From assembly GCF_004118375.1 (NCBI RefSeq), contig NZ_SDHX01000001.1:2793693-2857692 (forward strand): a stretch of 64,000 nucleotides of DNA. The letters run 5' to 3'. The position numbers and the translations under genes were made by a program. Positions within the stretch are counted from its first letter, which is position 1. Every line of letters begins with the position of its first letter. A model generated the notes under the pieces. It was not told where the DNA came from and did not search any database. It worked only from the letters and a program-made list of their open reading frames with translations. Origin of the DNA: Oleiharenicola lentus (lineage in GTDB: Bacteria > Verrucomicrobiota > Verrucomicrobiia > Opitutales > Opitutaceae). Below, piece after piece: positions 7,503 through 16,978 of this stretch.

Positions 7503-8816
7503 TCAACCCTTGCCGAGCGCGCTCCTTACATCGGCAAGCACCTCCGCGCGCGGCACTTCGCGTTCGCTGCGGTCGGCGAGATTGCGGATTTTCACGACCC
7601 CCTTGGCGAGTTCGTCTCCGCCGTAGATGAGAGCCAGCTTCGCGCCGGACTCCGCGGCCGCCTTGAACTGCTTGCCAAAGGCGAGATCCTTGAAGGGATA
7701 CTCGACCCGCAGGCCCGTGGCCCGCAGCGCCTGCACATCGGCGAAGGCGGCCTTGCGTTCCGCCTCGCCGCCGATGACCACGTAGATTTCTGGGCCGCCT
7801 ACGTAGACCGGAGATAGTTTGCGCTGCTCCAACAGCAAACCGGTCGTGACGTCGCCAATCGCGAAGCCCACCGCCGGCAGATCGGCGTAACCGAGTTTCT
7901 TGACGAGATCGTTGTAGCGGCCGCCGCCGGCCAGGGCGCGCAAGTCGCCCTTGCGGTCGAAGGCCTCGAACACGAAACCCGTGTAATAGGCCAGCCCGCG
8001 CACAACGCCGAGGTCCACCGCGATGAACTCGGCCAAGCCCATCGCGGCGACGCCGTCGAGGACCTTGCGCCAGTCGGACAGGCGCGCGGCAAGTTTCTCT
8101 GAATTGAAGGGCGCCAGCGCGGCCTCGAGTTCCGCCAGACTCTTGATCTTCAGGAAAGCCAGCACCTTGGCCTGCTTGTCGTCGGCGAGCGCACCGTGCG
8201 CCTCCACGTAGCCCTTGAAGGCGTCGTCGCCCATCTTCTCGAAGCGATCCACCGCCGAGAGGATGCCGCGCGTCTGGGCCTCGTCGAATCCAAGCGCTTC
8301 GAGGTAATAGAACCAAAGATTCCGATCACTGAGCCGCACGTAGAAATCTTCTTTCGTCAGCCCGAACCCGGCCAGGCACTGGATAAGCAACGCGATGAGT
8401 TCGATCTCGGCCTCGGGGCCGGCCTCGCCGAAGATGTCGGCATTGAACTGGTTGAAAGCCCGAAGCCGGCCTTTCTGCGCGCGCTCGTAGCGGTAGAATT
8501 CCGCGATGCTGAACCACTTGATCGGGCGCTTCAGCGCTCCGGCCTTGGCGCCGACCATGCGGCACACCGTCGGGGTCATCTCCGGTCGCAGCGAAACCTG
8601 ACGATCACCCTTGTCCGTAAAGGCAAATAACTGACCCTCGATCTCGTCGCCGGACTTTGTCGTATAGAGCTCAAGCGGCTCGAGCACGGGCGCGTCGTAT
8701 TCTTGGAAGCCGAACGCATTGGCGGCTTTGCGCCAGCCGTGGAAAATATGCTGACGACGGGAAAAATCCTCCGGGTAGAACTCCCGGAAGCCTGGAAGCG
8801 ACTGAAAACCGGCCAT
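7503..8816 (-). CDS. hisS: Histidyl-tRNA synthetase
   Basis: Class II synthetase charging tRNA-His. 437 residues, slightly longer than the common 420-430. Motif 1 region is around FREFYPEDFSRRQHIF; motif 2 is in WFSIAEFYRYERAQKGRLRA with the following FNQFNADIFG; the histidine-specific motif is RGLAYYTGFVFE (about 275); motif 3 lies around LPAVGFAIGDVTTGLLL. A C-terminal anticodon-binding domain with YVGGPEIYVV completes it. HU/IHF lies 27 bp upstream in the same direction. The GRYNDLVKKLGYADLPAVGFAIG region is intact, so the gene looks functional. Confidence 0.96.
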   Translation of the reverse strand: MAGFQSLPGFREFYPEDFSRRQHIFHGWRKAANAFGFQEYDAPVLEPLELYTTKSGDEIEGQLFAFTDKGDRQVSLRPEMTPTVCRMVGAKAGALKRPIKWFSIAEFYRYERAQKGRLRAFNQFNADIFGEAGPEAEIELIALLIQCLAGFGLTKEDFYVRLSDRNLWFYYLEALGFDEAQTRGILSAVDRFEKMGDDAFKGYVEAHGALADDKQAKVLAFLKIKSLAELEAALAPFNSEKLAARLSDWRKVLDGVAAMGLAEFIAVDLGVVRGLAYYTGFVFEAFDRKGDLRALAGGGRYNDLVKKLGYADLPAVGFAIGDVTTGLLLEQRKLSPVYVGGPEIYVVIGGEAERKAAFADVQALRATGLRVEYPFKDLAFGKQFKAAAESGAKLALIYGGDELAKGVVKIRNLADRSEREVPRAEVLADVRSALGKG

Positions 8817-8843
8817 TGCGGACTACAGCGAGAAGACGCGGGC

Positions 8844-9203
8844 TCAGGCCTCGTCGTCTTCGCCATCAGCCGAGGCCGGAGCCGGCGGGTTGGCCTTCAG
8901 CTTCTCGAGGCTCAGCGCCTTGATCTTCTGCTTCAAAATCTTGCCCGACTTGAACTTCACCACGGCGCGCTCCGGGATGACGACCTCGGTTTCGGGCTTG
9001 TTCGGGTTGCGGCCGACGCGGGCCTTGCGAACCTGAACCTCGAGCACGCCGAAATTGCGTAGCTCGACATTCCGGCCGGCGGCCAGCGCATCCATCACGA
9101 TATCAAGGGTCATCTGCACCGTGTCTTGGATTTGCTTCTGCGGAAATCCCGTCTTCTCGTAGATTTCCAGAACGATCTCACGTTTTGTCAGGTTGGTGGA
9201 CAT
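8844..9203 (-). CDS. HU/IHF-family DNA-binding protein
   Basis: Small basic dimeric protein that bends and compacts DNA. 119 residues: a standard HU/IHF body of about 95 residues (MSTNLTKREIVLEIYEKTGF at the start, NFGVLEVQVRKARVGRNPNK in the beta arm with the conserved GRNP tip), followed by about 20 residues ending in the acidic tail SADGEDDEA. The RNFGVLEV core and the arm are closer to IHF-alpha or generic HU than to any specific member, so no symbol is given. Divergent from the UbiE/MenG gene with about 105 bp between starts; hisS follows 27 bp downstream. Confidence 0.93.
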   Translation of the reverse strand: MSTNLTKREIVLEIYEKTGFPQKQIQDTVQMTLDIVMDALAAGRNVELRNFGVLEVQVRKARVGRNPNKPETEVVIPERAVVKFKSGKILKQKIKALSLEKLKANPPAPASADGEDDEA

Positions 9204-9309
9204 GGCGAGCTGGGGTTAAAGTTAAGTTCGTGGGAGTCTTACGGCACAAATAATTCACTACCCAGTGCTTGCGTCAATCGCAAAGCCGCACAAAGACCAA
9301 GGTTCATCC

Positions 9310-10005
9310 ATGCCCGATCCCAAGGCCGTAAACAGCATGTTTGCCCGCATCGCCGGGAGCTACGACATCGCCAATCACCTCCTGAGTGGCGGGGTGGATT
9401 ATTGGTGGCGCCAGCGTCTCGTCCGCTTGGTGCACGACACCAAACCCAGCGCGCTCCTAGATCTCGCTACGGGCAGTGGCGATGTGGCTTTTGCCTTGGC
9501 AGACGGTTTGCCTGAGGGTGCGCGAATCACGGGCATGGATTTTTGCCAACCGATGCTGGATGAGGCGGTTAAAAAGCAGGCCGGCTACAACCGGTGGTCC
9601 GGCATCGAATTCCGGCAAGGCGACGGCATGGCCCTGCCCCTGCCCGATCAGACCTTTGATGTGGTCACGATTTCCTTCGGCCTGCGCAATATGGCCGACC
9701 GGCACAAATCCCTCTCCGAGATGCGCCGGGTGCTGCGGCCGGGCGGGCGCCTCTTCGTGCTGGAATTTTCTCAGCCCTTTTTCTGGTTCCGCCCGGTTTA
9801 CTACGCTTATCTCAAATTCGTGCTCCCCCTCGTGGCGGGCATCGTGACCGGCGACCGCTCGGCCTACGAATACCTGTGCGGTTCGATCGAGAAATTCCCC
9901 AATCGCGAGGCCATGAGCATGGAAATAAGTCGCGCGGGATTCACTGTCGTGCGGGCCATGCCGCTGACTTTCGGCATCGTAGCCCTGCACGAAGCCGTCG
10001 CCTGA
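9310..10005 (+). CDS. ubiE: Ubiquinone/menaquinone C-methyltransferase (UbiE/MenG)
   Basis: SAM-dependent C-methylation of demethylmenaquinone (or the ubiquinone precursor) in quinone synthesis. 231 residues from the ATG at 9310. The SAM site is LDLATGSGDVAFALA; the family signature FGLRNMADRHKSLSEMRRVL is present, then GGRLFVLEFSQP. The C-terminus keeps SIEKFPNREAMSMEISRAGF. The start at 9310 (MPDPKAVNSMFARIA) matches the family; the upstream ATG at 9265 adds unlike residues. In Opitutaceae-type bacteria the role would be menaquinone synthesis (inference). It runs towards the ErpA-like gene. Confidence 0.94.
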   Translation: MPDPKAVNSMFARIAGSYDIANHLLSGGVDYWWRQRLVRLVHDTKPSALLDLATGSGDVAFALADGLPEGARITGMDFCQPMLDEAVKKQAGYNRWSGIEFRQGDGMALPLPDQTFDVVTISFGLRNMADRHKSLSEMRRVLRPGGRLFVLEFSQPFFWFRPVYYAYLKFVLPLVAGIVTGDRSAYEYLCGSIEKFPNREAMSMEISRAGFTVVRAMPLTFGIVALHEAVA

Positions 10006-10051
10006 TCAGATCTTTCGGTCTCGGTCAGGATGAGTCGCGCCGATGCGCGAA

Positions 10052-10369
10052 TCAATTGAACGACTTGCCGCAGCCACAGGTGCTCTGCGCGTTGGGATTG
10101 CGAATTTCAAAGCCCTTGCCCTGCAGTCCGTCGTCGAAATCGATGCTCGTGCCGCTAAGGTAGGCCAGGCTGGTCGGATCAACGAGCACCTGCACGCCCT
10201 CGGTCTCGATGGTCTGATCGTCCGCCTTGGGCAGGTCGAAGGCCATGCCGTATTGAAATCCGGAGCAGCCACCGCCCTCCACAAAGACGCGCAGCTTTTT
10301 CTGCGCGTCACCTTGGGCCGCATGCATGCTTTGCACCTGACGGGCCGCGCGGGAAGTAAGGGTGATCAT
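10052..10369 (-). CDS. erpA: A-type iron-sulfur cluster carrier (ErpA/HesB/IscA family)
   Basis: Carries and inserts Fe-S clusters into target enzymes. 105 residues. The three conserved cysteines are in GGGCSGFQYG (Cys35) and STCGCGKSF near the C-terminus, and the DPTSLAYLSGTSIDF block is characteristic. The start at 10369 (MITLTSRAA) agrees with the family. The same frame stays open upstream across the whole antisense of rpoN and the kinase, which is an artefact of GC-rich coding DNA. Convergent with the UbiE/MenG gene and divergent from the kinase. Whether it is ErpA or a general IscA-type carrier cannot be decided. Confidence 0.92.
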   Translation of the reverse strand: MITLTSRAARQVQSMHAAQGDAQKKLRVFVEGGGCSGFQYGMAFDLPKADDQTIETEGVQVLVDPTSLAYLSGTSIDFDDGLQGKGFEIRNPNAQSTCGCGKSFN

Positions 10370-10501
10370 GCGGCGCAACCTACGATGCGCTTCATGCCTG
10401 TCAACCCGTCGGGTTGCAGGCAAATCAAGCACACAGCAGGAATCGTGCAATATTGATGCAGAGTTCTTGCCACGCGGCATGGCCGGCGCTTTTGTAAGCC
10501 T

Positions 10502-11485
10502 GTGTCCGGCCTCAAACACATCTTCAACGAAATCCAATACGAGCTGACCCGGAAGATTGCCGAAGGCGGCATGGGGCTTGTCTATGAAGCCCTCCAGCGC
10601 GGCTCCGGCAATTTCCGCAAGGTCGTGGCCATCAAATTGATTCGGGAGGAGTACTCCAGCATCCCGGAGTTCCAGAAGAACTTCATCGGCGAGGCCCGCC
10701 TCGTGGCCGACCTCATCCACACCAACATCGTCCAGACGTATCACCTCGGCCAGGTGGGCGGGCAGTATTTCATGACGATGGAATTCGTCCGGGGGGTTAA
10801 TCTGGAGCAGTTCATCGAGCGCCACACCGAGCAGGGACGGCAGATCCCGGTAGAAATCGCCGCCTTCATCGCCTCTCGCGTCTGCCGCGGCCTGAATTAC
10901 GCCCACAGCAAACGCGACAGCGACGGCCGCCTCCTCGGCATCGTCCACCGCGACGTGAACCCCAAAAACGTCATGCTCGCCATCGAGGGCGACGTGAAGC
11001 TCACCGACTTCGGCATCGCGAAGGCCCTCGACCTCATGTATAATGAGGAAGGCAAGGTGATCCCGGGCAAGGACGAGTATCTCTCCACCGAGGGCGCCAG
11101 CTACGCGGTGACCGACGGCCGTTCCGACCTGTTTGCCCTGGGCATCGTGCTGAGCGAAATGCTGCTCGGCCGGAACATTTTCCGCGGCACCAGCCGCCTC
11201 GAGTCCCGGCGCAACATCCTCACGATGCCGCTGCCGAAGTTCGCGACGCTCCGGGCGGACATCGACCCCAAACTCGAGACCATCCTGCTCAAGGCGCTCC
11301 AGCGCGACCGCGACAAGCGTTATCAGAACGCCTACGAGATGCTGACGGATTTGGAGCTTTACCTCTACAGCGACCGCTACGGCCCCACCAACGAGAAGCT
11401 GGCGGTATATCTCGCCGAGATATTCCCGCCCGACAAGCCCGACACCACCCCCTCTGTCCCGGCCTCCTATCAAACCCGCGGCTAA
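10502..11485 (+). CDS. Serine/threonine protein kinase (Hanks type) without receptor domain
   Basis: Cytosolic protein kinase of about 327 residues starting with GTG. The glycine loop is [13 protein letters not shown], the ATP-binding lysine is in VVAIKLI, the catalytic loop is [11 protein letters not shown], and DFGIAKA carries the metal-binding Asp. The activation segment is unusual: the normal Y(M/L)SPEQ is replaced by [20 protein letters not shown], so the P+1/APE motif is degenerate. The kinase ends shortly after the C-lobe with no transmembrane helix or sensor domain, unlike PknB. rpoN starts 18 bp downstream, probably co-transcribed. Substrates are unknown; a link to sigma-54 control is only a contextual guess. 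Confidence 0.88.
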   Translation: MSGLKHIFNEIQYELTRKIAEGGMGLVYEALQRGSGNFRKVVAIKLIREEYSSIPEFQKNFIGEARLVADLIHTNIVQTYHLGQVGGQYFMTMEFVRGVNLEQFIERHTEQGRQIPVEIAAFIASRVCRGLNYAHSKRDSDGRLLGIVHRDVNPKNVMLAIEGDVKLTDFGIAKALDLMYNEEGKVIPGKDEYLSTEGASYAVTDGRSDLFALGIVLSEMLLGRNIFRGTSRLESRRNILTMPLPKFATLRADIDPKLETILLKALQRDRDKRYQNAYEMLTDLELYLYSDRYGPTNEKLAVYLAEIFPPDKPDTTPSVPASYQTRG

Positions 11486-11503
11486 CGGCGCTCTTCCGTC
11501 CTC

Positions 11504-12961
11504 ATGAGCGGCCCCGGACTCAACCAGAGCTTCCAGCAGCGGCAGACCCAGCAACTGATGCTGGCGCCGCAGATGCGGCAGTCGCTCAAGATCCTGCAGG
11601 TGGCGGCACTCGATCTCCGCGCCACCATCCAGGAGGAGTTGCAGGCCAACCCCACCCTCGAGGAGATGCCGATGGACGACGTCAGCCTCGAGAAGACCAC
11701 CCCGAACAACGACGAGGGCGCCGCGCCCGACGACGATCCGCGCGCGGAGATGGATTTCGGCAAGGACTTCCAGATGCTCGAAAAAATCGGGCAGGACTGG
11801 CGCGACCACATGTCCGACACGGGCGGCGTGCGGCAGAGTTCCAGTGAGGAGGAGGAACGCCGCCAGCACTTCTACGACTCGCTCACCACGGAGACTTCCC
11901 TGCAACAGCATCTCATGCAGCAGGCCGAGCTGGCGGACTGCCCGCCGGGGGTGCTGGAGGCGCTGCGCTACCTCGTCGGCAGCCTCGACGACCGCGGCTA
12001 CCTGACCGCCACGCTCGCCGACATTGCCCTGCTCAGCACCCTGCCCCTCGACACCGTGCAGGCCGCCTCGAAGCTGCTCAAGAGCTTTGACCCGCCGGGC
12101 ATCGGGGCGGAAAATCTGGGCGACTGCCTGCTGACCCAGCTCCAGCACCAAGGCCGCGGAAAATCTGTTGCCGCCCGTATCGTGCGAGACCACTTCGACC
12201 TGCTGGTCCGTCGCCGCATCCCCGATCTCTCCCGCAAGATGGGCTTGTCGCCTGAAATCATCCAGGAAGCCGTCGAGATCATCGGCACGCTCGACCCCGC
12301 CCCCGGCCGGCGCTTCGCCGACGACTCCAACCGCGTCGTCGTGGCCGACGTCAGCGTCGAAAAGGAAAATGGCGAGTGGCAGGTTTTCCTCAACCAGGAC
12401 TACATCCCGCGCCTGCGCCTGAGCAGCACTTACAAGGATCTCATCGCGAAGGGCAAACTTTCCAAGCAGGAGGGCGACTACCTCCGGGAAAAGCTGCGCT
12501 CGGGGAAGTTCATCATCAACGCCATCGAGCAGCGCCAGCGCACCATCGAGCGCATCACCCGCGAGATCATCAAGCACCAGCACGAATTCTTCGAGGAGGG
12601 CGTCTCCAAGCTGAAGCCGCTCACGATGACCCAGATCGCGGATATCATCGGCGTCCACGAGACCACGGTCAGCCGCGCCCTCGCCAACAAATACATCAAG
12701 ACCCCGCACGGTGTTTTTGAGATGAAATTCTTCTTCACCTCCGGCTACCAGTCGCAGGCCGGCGAGGCGGTGGCCAACACCAGCGTGAAGGAGATGATCG
12801 CCGACATCATCGCCGCAGAGGATCCCGGCGCGCCGCGGAGCGACCAGGAGATTGTCGGTCTGCTCGATGAGAAGGGCCTGAAGATCGCCCGCCGCACAGT
12901 GGCCAAGTATCGCGAGGAACTCGGCCTGCTGCCGAGCAACCTGCGCCGCCGCTACGACTGA
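11504..12961 (+). CDS. rpoN: RNA polymerase sigma-54 factor
   Basis: Alternative sigma factor recognising -24/-12 promoters and needing AAA+ activators. 485 residues, normal length. Region I is QRQTQQLMLAPQMRQSLKIL; an acidic region II follows (about 50-110); the core-binding domain is central; the helix-turn-helix is around LTMTQIADIIGVHETTVSRA; the RpoN box equivalent is ARRTVAKYREEL near the C-terminus, then LLPSNLRRRYD. No enhancer-binding protein is encoded in this window. It lies directly downstream of a protein kinase gene and converges on two receiver-domain genes, with a small hairpin covering both stop codons. Confidence 0.96.
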   Translation: MSGPGLNQSFQQRQTQQLMLAPQMRQSLKILQVAALDLRATIQEELQANPTLEEMPMDDVSLEKTTPNNDEGAAPDDDPRAEMDFGKDFQMLEKIGQDWRDHMSDTGGVRQSSSEEEERRQHFYDSLTTETSLQQHLMQQAELADCPPGVLEALRYLVGSLDDRGYLTATLADIALLSTLPLDTVQAASKLLKSFDPPGIGAENLGDCLLTQLQHQGRGKSVAARIVRDHFDLLVRRRIPDLSRKMGLSPEIIQEAVEIIGTLDPAPGRRFADDSNRVVVADVSVEKENGEWQVFLNQDYIPRLRLSSTYKDLIAKGKLSKQEGDYLREKLRSGKFIINAIEQRQRTIERITREIIKHQHEFFEEGVSKLKPLTMTQIADIIGVHETTVSRALANKYIKTPHGVFEMKFFFTSGYQSQAGEAVANTSVKEMIADIIAAEDPGAPRSDQEIVGLLDEKGLKIARRTVAKYREELGLLPSNLRRRYD

Positions 12962-12979
12962 GCCGGAGGCCGCCGGCTC
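12960..12979. terminator. Stop-codon hairpin between convergent rpoN and receiver gene
   Basis: Seven-base arms GAGCCGG and CCGGCTC with a six-base loop overlap the stop codons of rpoN and of the convergent receiver gene. No T tract follows on either strand, so termination is only a possibility. Confidence 0.35.
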
Positions 12980-13364
12980 AACCGGCGAGCGCCCGCCTCA
13001 ATTCCTGTTTCAATCGCGCGATGTCCACCGGCTTGATGAGACAGGCGCTGAGCTGTGCGAGGGACACGCTGCGACCGATCAAATCGGGGTTCAGGTAGCC
13101 GGTCATCAGGATGCGTTTCGCCTCCGGCTGACGTTGCAAGGCCTCCACCAAGAAATCCAGCCCCTGCGCCCGGCCGGGCAGCATGTGATCGGAGAGAATC
13201 AGTGCGAATTTCTGTGTGCTGAGCAGCAGGCGCGCCTCCTCAACGGTGCCGGCGATTTCCACCTCATACTCCATGCTGAGATTTTCGCTGAGCGCGGCCG
13301 CCAGCGGCGCCTCGTCCTCCACGAGCAAAAGGGCCGGCCGGGAGACTGGAGCGGCTTCGGCCAT
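12978..13364 (-). CDS. Stand-alone response-regulator receiver protein
   Basis: CheY-like phospho-acceptor domain with no output domain, 128 residues. The acidic pair is in LLLVEDEAPL, the phosphorylation site Asp is in ALILSDHMLPG, the conserved Thr is in ILMTGYLNP, and the Lys is in CLIKPVD. The start at 13364 gives a clean N-terminus. Lies nine bases after the stop of a second receiver gene with similar sequence (SDHLMPGG, VTGYMKPE), so the pair looks like a tandem duplication. No histidine kinase is adjacent; the partner is unknown. Confidence 0.88.
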   Translation of the reverse strand: MAEAAPVSRPALLLVEDEAPLAAALSENLSMEYEVEIAGTVEEARLLLSTQKFALILSDHMLPGRAQGLDFLVEALQRQPEAKRILMTGYLNPDLIGRSVSLAQLSACLIKPVDIARLKQELRRALAG

Positions 13365-13372
13365 GGACTGGT

Positions 13373-13813
13373 TCAGGCGCGACCCGCCGTCGCCTGATCG
13401 TAGAGCTTGGCGGCTTCCTGCACCGTCTTGATCAGCTCGGGCAGTGACACCGGTTTGAGCAGGTAGCGATAGAGCGCGGCTTCGTTCACACTGCGCAGGA
13501 GCATTTCCGGTTTCATGTATCCGGTTACCAAGACCCGCTGCATTTCCGGGTATTCCTCGCGCGCGTCCACCAGGAAGCTCAGGCCGTTGCCTCCGGGCAT
13601 GAGATGATCGCTCACCACAACCTTGAATACTCGTTTGTGCAGGAGATAACCGGCCTCCTTGGTGCTGGTCGCGACCGCCACATCAAAATACGGGGAAAGC
13701 GCCTCGGCATAAAGTTCCAACAAGGGCTTCTCGTCGTCCACCAGCAGCACAGCCCCCAGCTTGGCCTTCGGAGTCTCGGTCGCAGAGGTGGGAGTGGTCA
13801 TTTTCTCCTGCAT
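13373..13813 (-). CDS. Stand-alone response-regulator receiver protein, paralogue of the next gene
   Basis: Receiver domain of about 146 residues from the ATG at 13813. Acid pocket VLLVDDEKPL, phospho-acceptor Asp in VVVSDHLMPGG, Thr in VLVTGYMKPE, Lys in YLLKPVSL. In-frame starts at 13801 and 13867 are also possible; the region upstream of the receiver fold is a low-complexity Thr/Pro-rich stretch, so the exact start is uncertain. Transcribed with the 128-residue receiver gene downstream. The two probably act in a phosphorelay or as diffusible regulators; the partner kinase is not in the window. Divergent from the ankyrin gene. Confidence 0.85.
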   Translation of the reverse strand: MQEKMTTPTSATETPKAKLGAVLLVDDEKPLLELYAEALSPYFDVAVATSTKEAGYLLHKRVFKVVVSDHLMPGGNGLSFLVDAREEYPEMQRVLVTGYMKPEMLLRSVNEAALYRYLLKPVSLPELIKTVQEAAKLYDQATAGRA

Positions 13814-13920
13814 CGTGGAAACGCCCGCGCAGGTTGGCAAACTCAAATCCTTGTCCGGCGTGGACATGGAGCACTATGAGGCTTGCTACCGCGTCCGGTA
13901 TTTTCTTTGCTTTGGCCGGC

Positions 13921-14949
13921 ATGGAGAAAGCCGATTTGCACGCCGTCGCCCGCAAGGGTGGCTTTGCCGAACTGTCCCCTGGTCTGCTGACGGCCGAGGC
14001 GTTGACCGCACGCAATGCCTCCGGAAACACCCCGCTGCACATCGCCGCCAAATACGGCCACCTGAGCCAGCTGCCCACCGGCCTGCTCACGCCCGATCTG
14101 CTGCTGGTTAAAAACGACGCCGGCTACACCCCGCTCCATCTGGCTGCCCGCGAAGGCACCCTGGCGGAAGTCCCCCCTGCGCTGCTGACCCGCGATTACC
14201 TGCTGACCCGCTCCAACAGCGGACTCACCCCGCTGCACCAGGCCGCCGCCTCCGGCTTTCTCGACCAATTGCCCGCGGGCCTGCTGACCATGGAGCTGCT
14301 GCTCACCCGGACCGACACCGGCAACACGCTCCTGCACGAGGCGGCCGAGAATGGGGCGCTGAACCGGATCCCCACGCAGTTTATCACCCTGACCACGCTC
14401 ACCTCGACCAACGTCAGCGGCGAAACCGTGCTGCACGTCGCCGCGCTCAACGGCCACCTCGACCAGGTGCCCCGCGAACTGCTGACCGCCGACACCCTCC
14501 TCCGCAAGACCGCCAACCACGACACCTGCCTGCATGCCGCGGCCATTTCCGGCCACCTTGACCAGGTGCCGCCCGAATTTTTAACCCATCAGAATCTGGT
14601 GCTCGCCAGCAAGTCGGGGCACACTCCCATCCATGCCGCCGCCGAGTCCGGCAATCTCGGACAAATTCCGCGCGAACGGCTGACCCTCGATCTGCTCATT
14701 TCCCGCAACGACTTTGGTGACACCCCACTCCATGCCGCCGCCGTGGAAGGCCACCTCAAGGATGTGCCCCGCGAGTTCCTGAACCAGGCCACGCTGACGA
14801 TCCGAAATTACACCGGCGGCACCCCGATCGGGGCCGCCATCCACAACGGCCACACCGATCAGCTGCCGGTGGAGTTTCGCCCCAAGCCGCCGAGCATGGT
14901 GCAGAAAATCCTCTACAAAACCGGATTTTCGCGCCCGCCTTTCGGCTGA
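13921..14949 (+). CDS. Ankyrin-repeat protein with an atypical 33-residue repeat
   Basis: About 342 residues made almost wholly of ten 33-residue repeats (the first and last incomplete in consensus). Each has the usual TPLHxAAxxGHL first half. In the second half the usual VVKLLL-loop is replaced by a (D/S)QxPxxLLTxxxLLxxN pattern, for example HLDQVPRELLTADTLL. The C-terminus is a short basic tail (VQKILYKTGFSRPPFG). No signal peptide or membrane segment is evident from this start; a longer start at 13876 would add a hydrophobic stretch (SGIFFALAG) that could be read as one. Protein-protein interaction is expected from the fold; the partner is unknown. Confidence 0.85.
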   Translation: MEKADLHAVARKGGFAELSPGLLTAEALTARNASGNTPLHIAAKYGHLSQLPTGLLTPDLLLVKNDAGYTPLHLAAREGTLAEVPPALLTRDYLLTRSNSGLTPLHQAAASGFLDQLPAGLLTMELLLTRTDTGNTLLHEAAENGALNRIPTQFITLTTLTSTNVSGETVLHVAALNGHLDQVPRELLTADTLLRKTANHDTCLHAAAISGHLDQVPPEFLTHQNLVLASKSGHTPIHAAAESGNLGQIPRERLTLDLLISRNDFGDTPLHAAAVEGHLKDVPREFLNQATLTIRNYTGGTPIGAAIHNGHTDQLPVEFRPKPPSMVQKILYKTGFSRPPFG

Positions 14950-16332
<1,383 letters not shown>

Positions 16333-16383
16333 TCCTTTACGACGCCGCCTACCCCTCGGCACCGTAAGAACACACACCAAGGT

Positions 16384-16421
16384 AAGGCCGGACGTCGCAA
16401 GACGCCCGGCCTTTTCCTTTT
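16384..16421 (+). terminator. Intrinsic terminator after eno
   Basis: GGCCGGACGTC and GACGCCCGGCC pair around a GCAA tetraloop, followed by TTTTCCTTTT. A textbook rho-independent terminator about 50 bp after the enolase stop. Confidence 0.9.
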
Positions 16422-16486
16422 GGGGAACTTCGCTCCGCCCCGGGCATCTATCTTGCCCGACCTCAGTCCAGCAACACACTCACAAC

Positions 16487-16960
16487 GTGGATTCTCGCAC
16501 TCATCGCCTGCTCCTGCTCACCATCGTCTTCTCCCTCGGCACCGGCCTCGGCCTCGCCGCGGAAACCAAGCCCGTCACGCCGCCTGCGCCCAAGGATGAG
16601 GTGATGGTTCTGCCCAAGCTGGAAGTCACCGCCCAGCGCGCCAAGGAAATCGACAAGGAGCTCAAGCGCTTGGACAAATTGATCGCCCGCGAGCGGAAGA
16701 AGATCAAACCCACCGAACTCGACAAGACCCTCAACAATGAGAAGTTCGCCAAGGCCGCCGCCATCTTTGGCGGTAACTCGGCCGAGCACCTCTCCGCTGT
16801 CGCCGCCAGCCGCGTCATGCTGCTTGAGCAGGAACGCATGGTTCTCGAGGCCATGAAGCGCCCGGCCACGATCGAGGAACGGAAGATGATGGCCGCCGAG
16901 ATCGAGCAGTTGCGCAAAACCCGCCGCAACCTCGACGATCCGGCCGCGCAGCGGTTTTAA
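16487..16960 (+). CDS. Secreted or periplasmic coiled-coil hypothetical protein
   Basis: 157 residues from a GTG at 16487. A signal peptide is clear: basic start (DSRTHR), hydrophobic core LLLLTIVFSLGTGLG, probable cleavage after GLAA. The mature part has VLPKLEVTAQRAKEID, a TonB-box-like or Opitutaceae-type leader, then long charged helices (KELKRLDKLIARERKKIK, TIEERKMMAAEIEQLRKTRR) likely to form coiled coil. No known domain recognised. Stands alone between eno and the convergent rlmI gene. Other in-frame codons upstream would run through the eno terminator, so they are rejected. Confidence 0.65.
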   Translation: MDSRTHRLLLLTIVFSLGTGLGLAAETKPVTPPAPKDEVMVLPKLEVTAQRAKEIDKELKRLDKLIARERKKIKPTELDKTLNNEKFAKAAAIFGGNSAEHLSAVAASRVMLLEQERMVLEAMKRPATIEERKMMAAEIEQLRKTRRNLDDPAAQRF

Positions 16961-16978
16961 GCGGCGGCCGCCTGGCTT

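Noticed and set aside
10052-12709. An 885-codon open frame on the minus strand across rpoN and the kinase
   Set aside because: It lies antisense to clear genes, has the Arg/Gly/Val-heavy composition of antisense GC-rich DNA, and only its last 105 codons (the ErpA-type gene) match a family.
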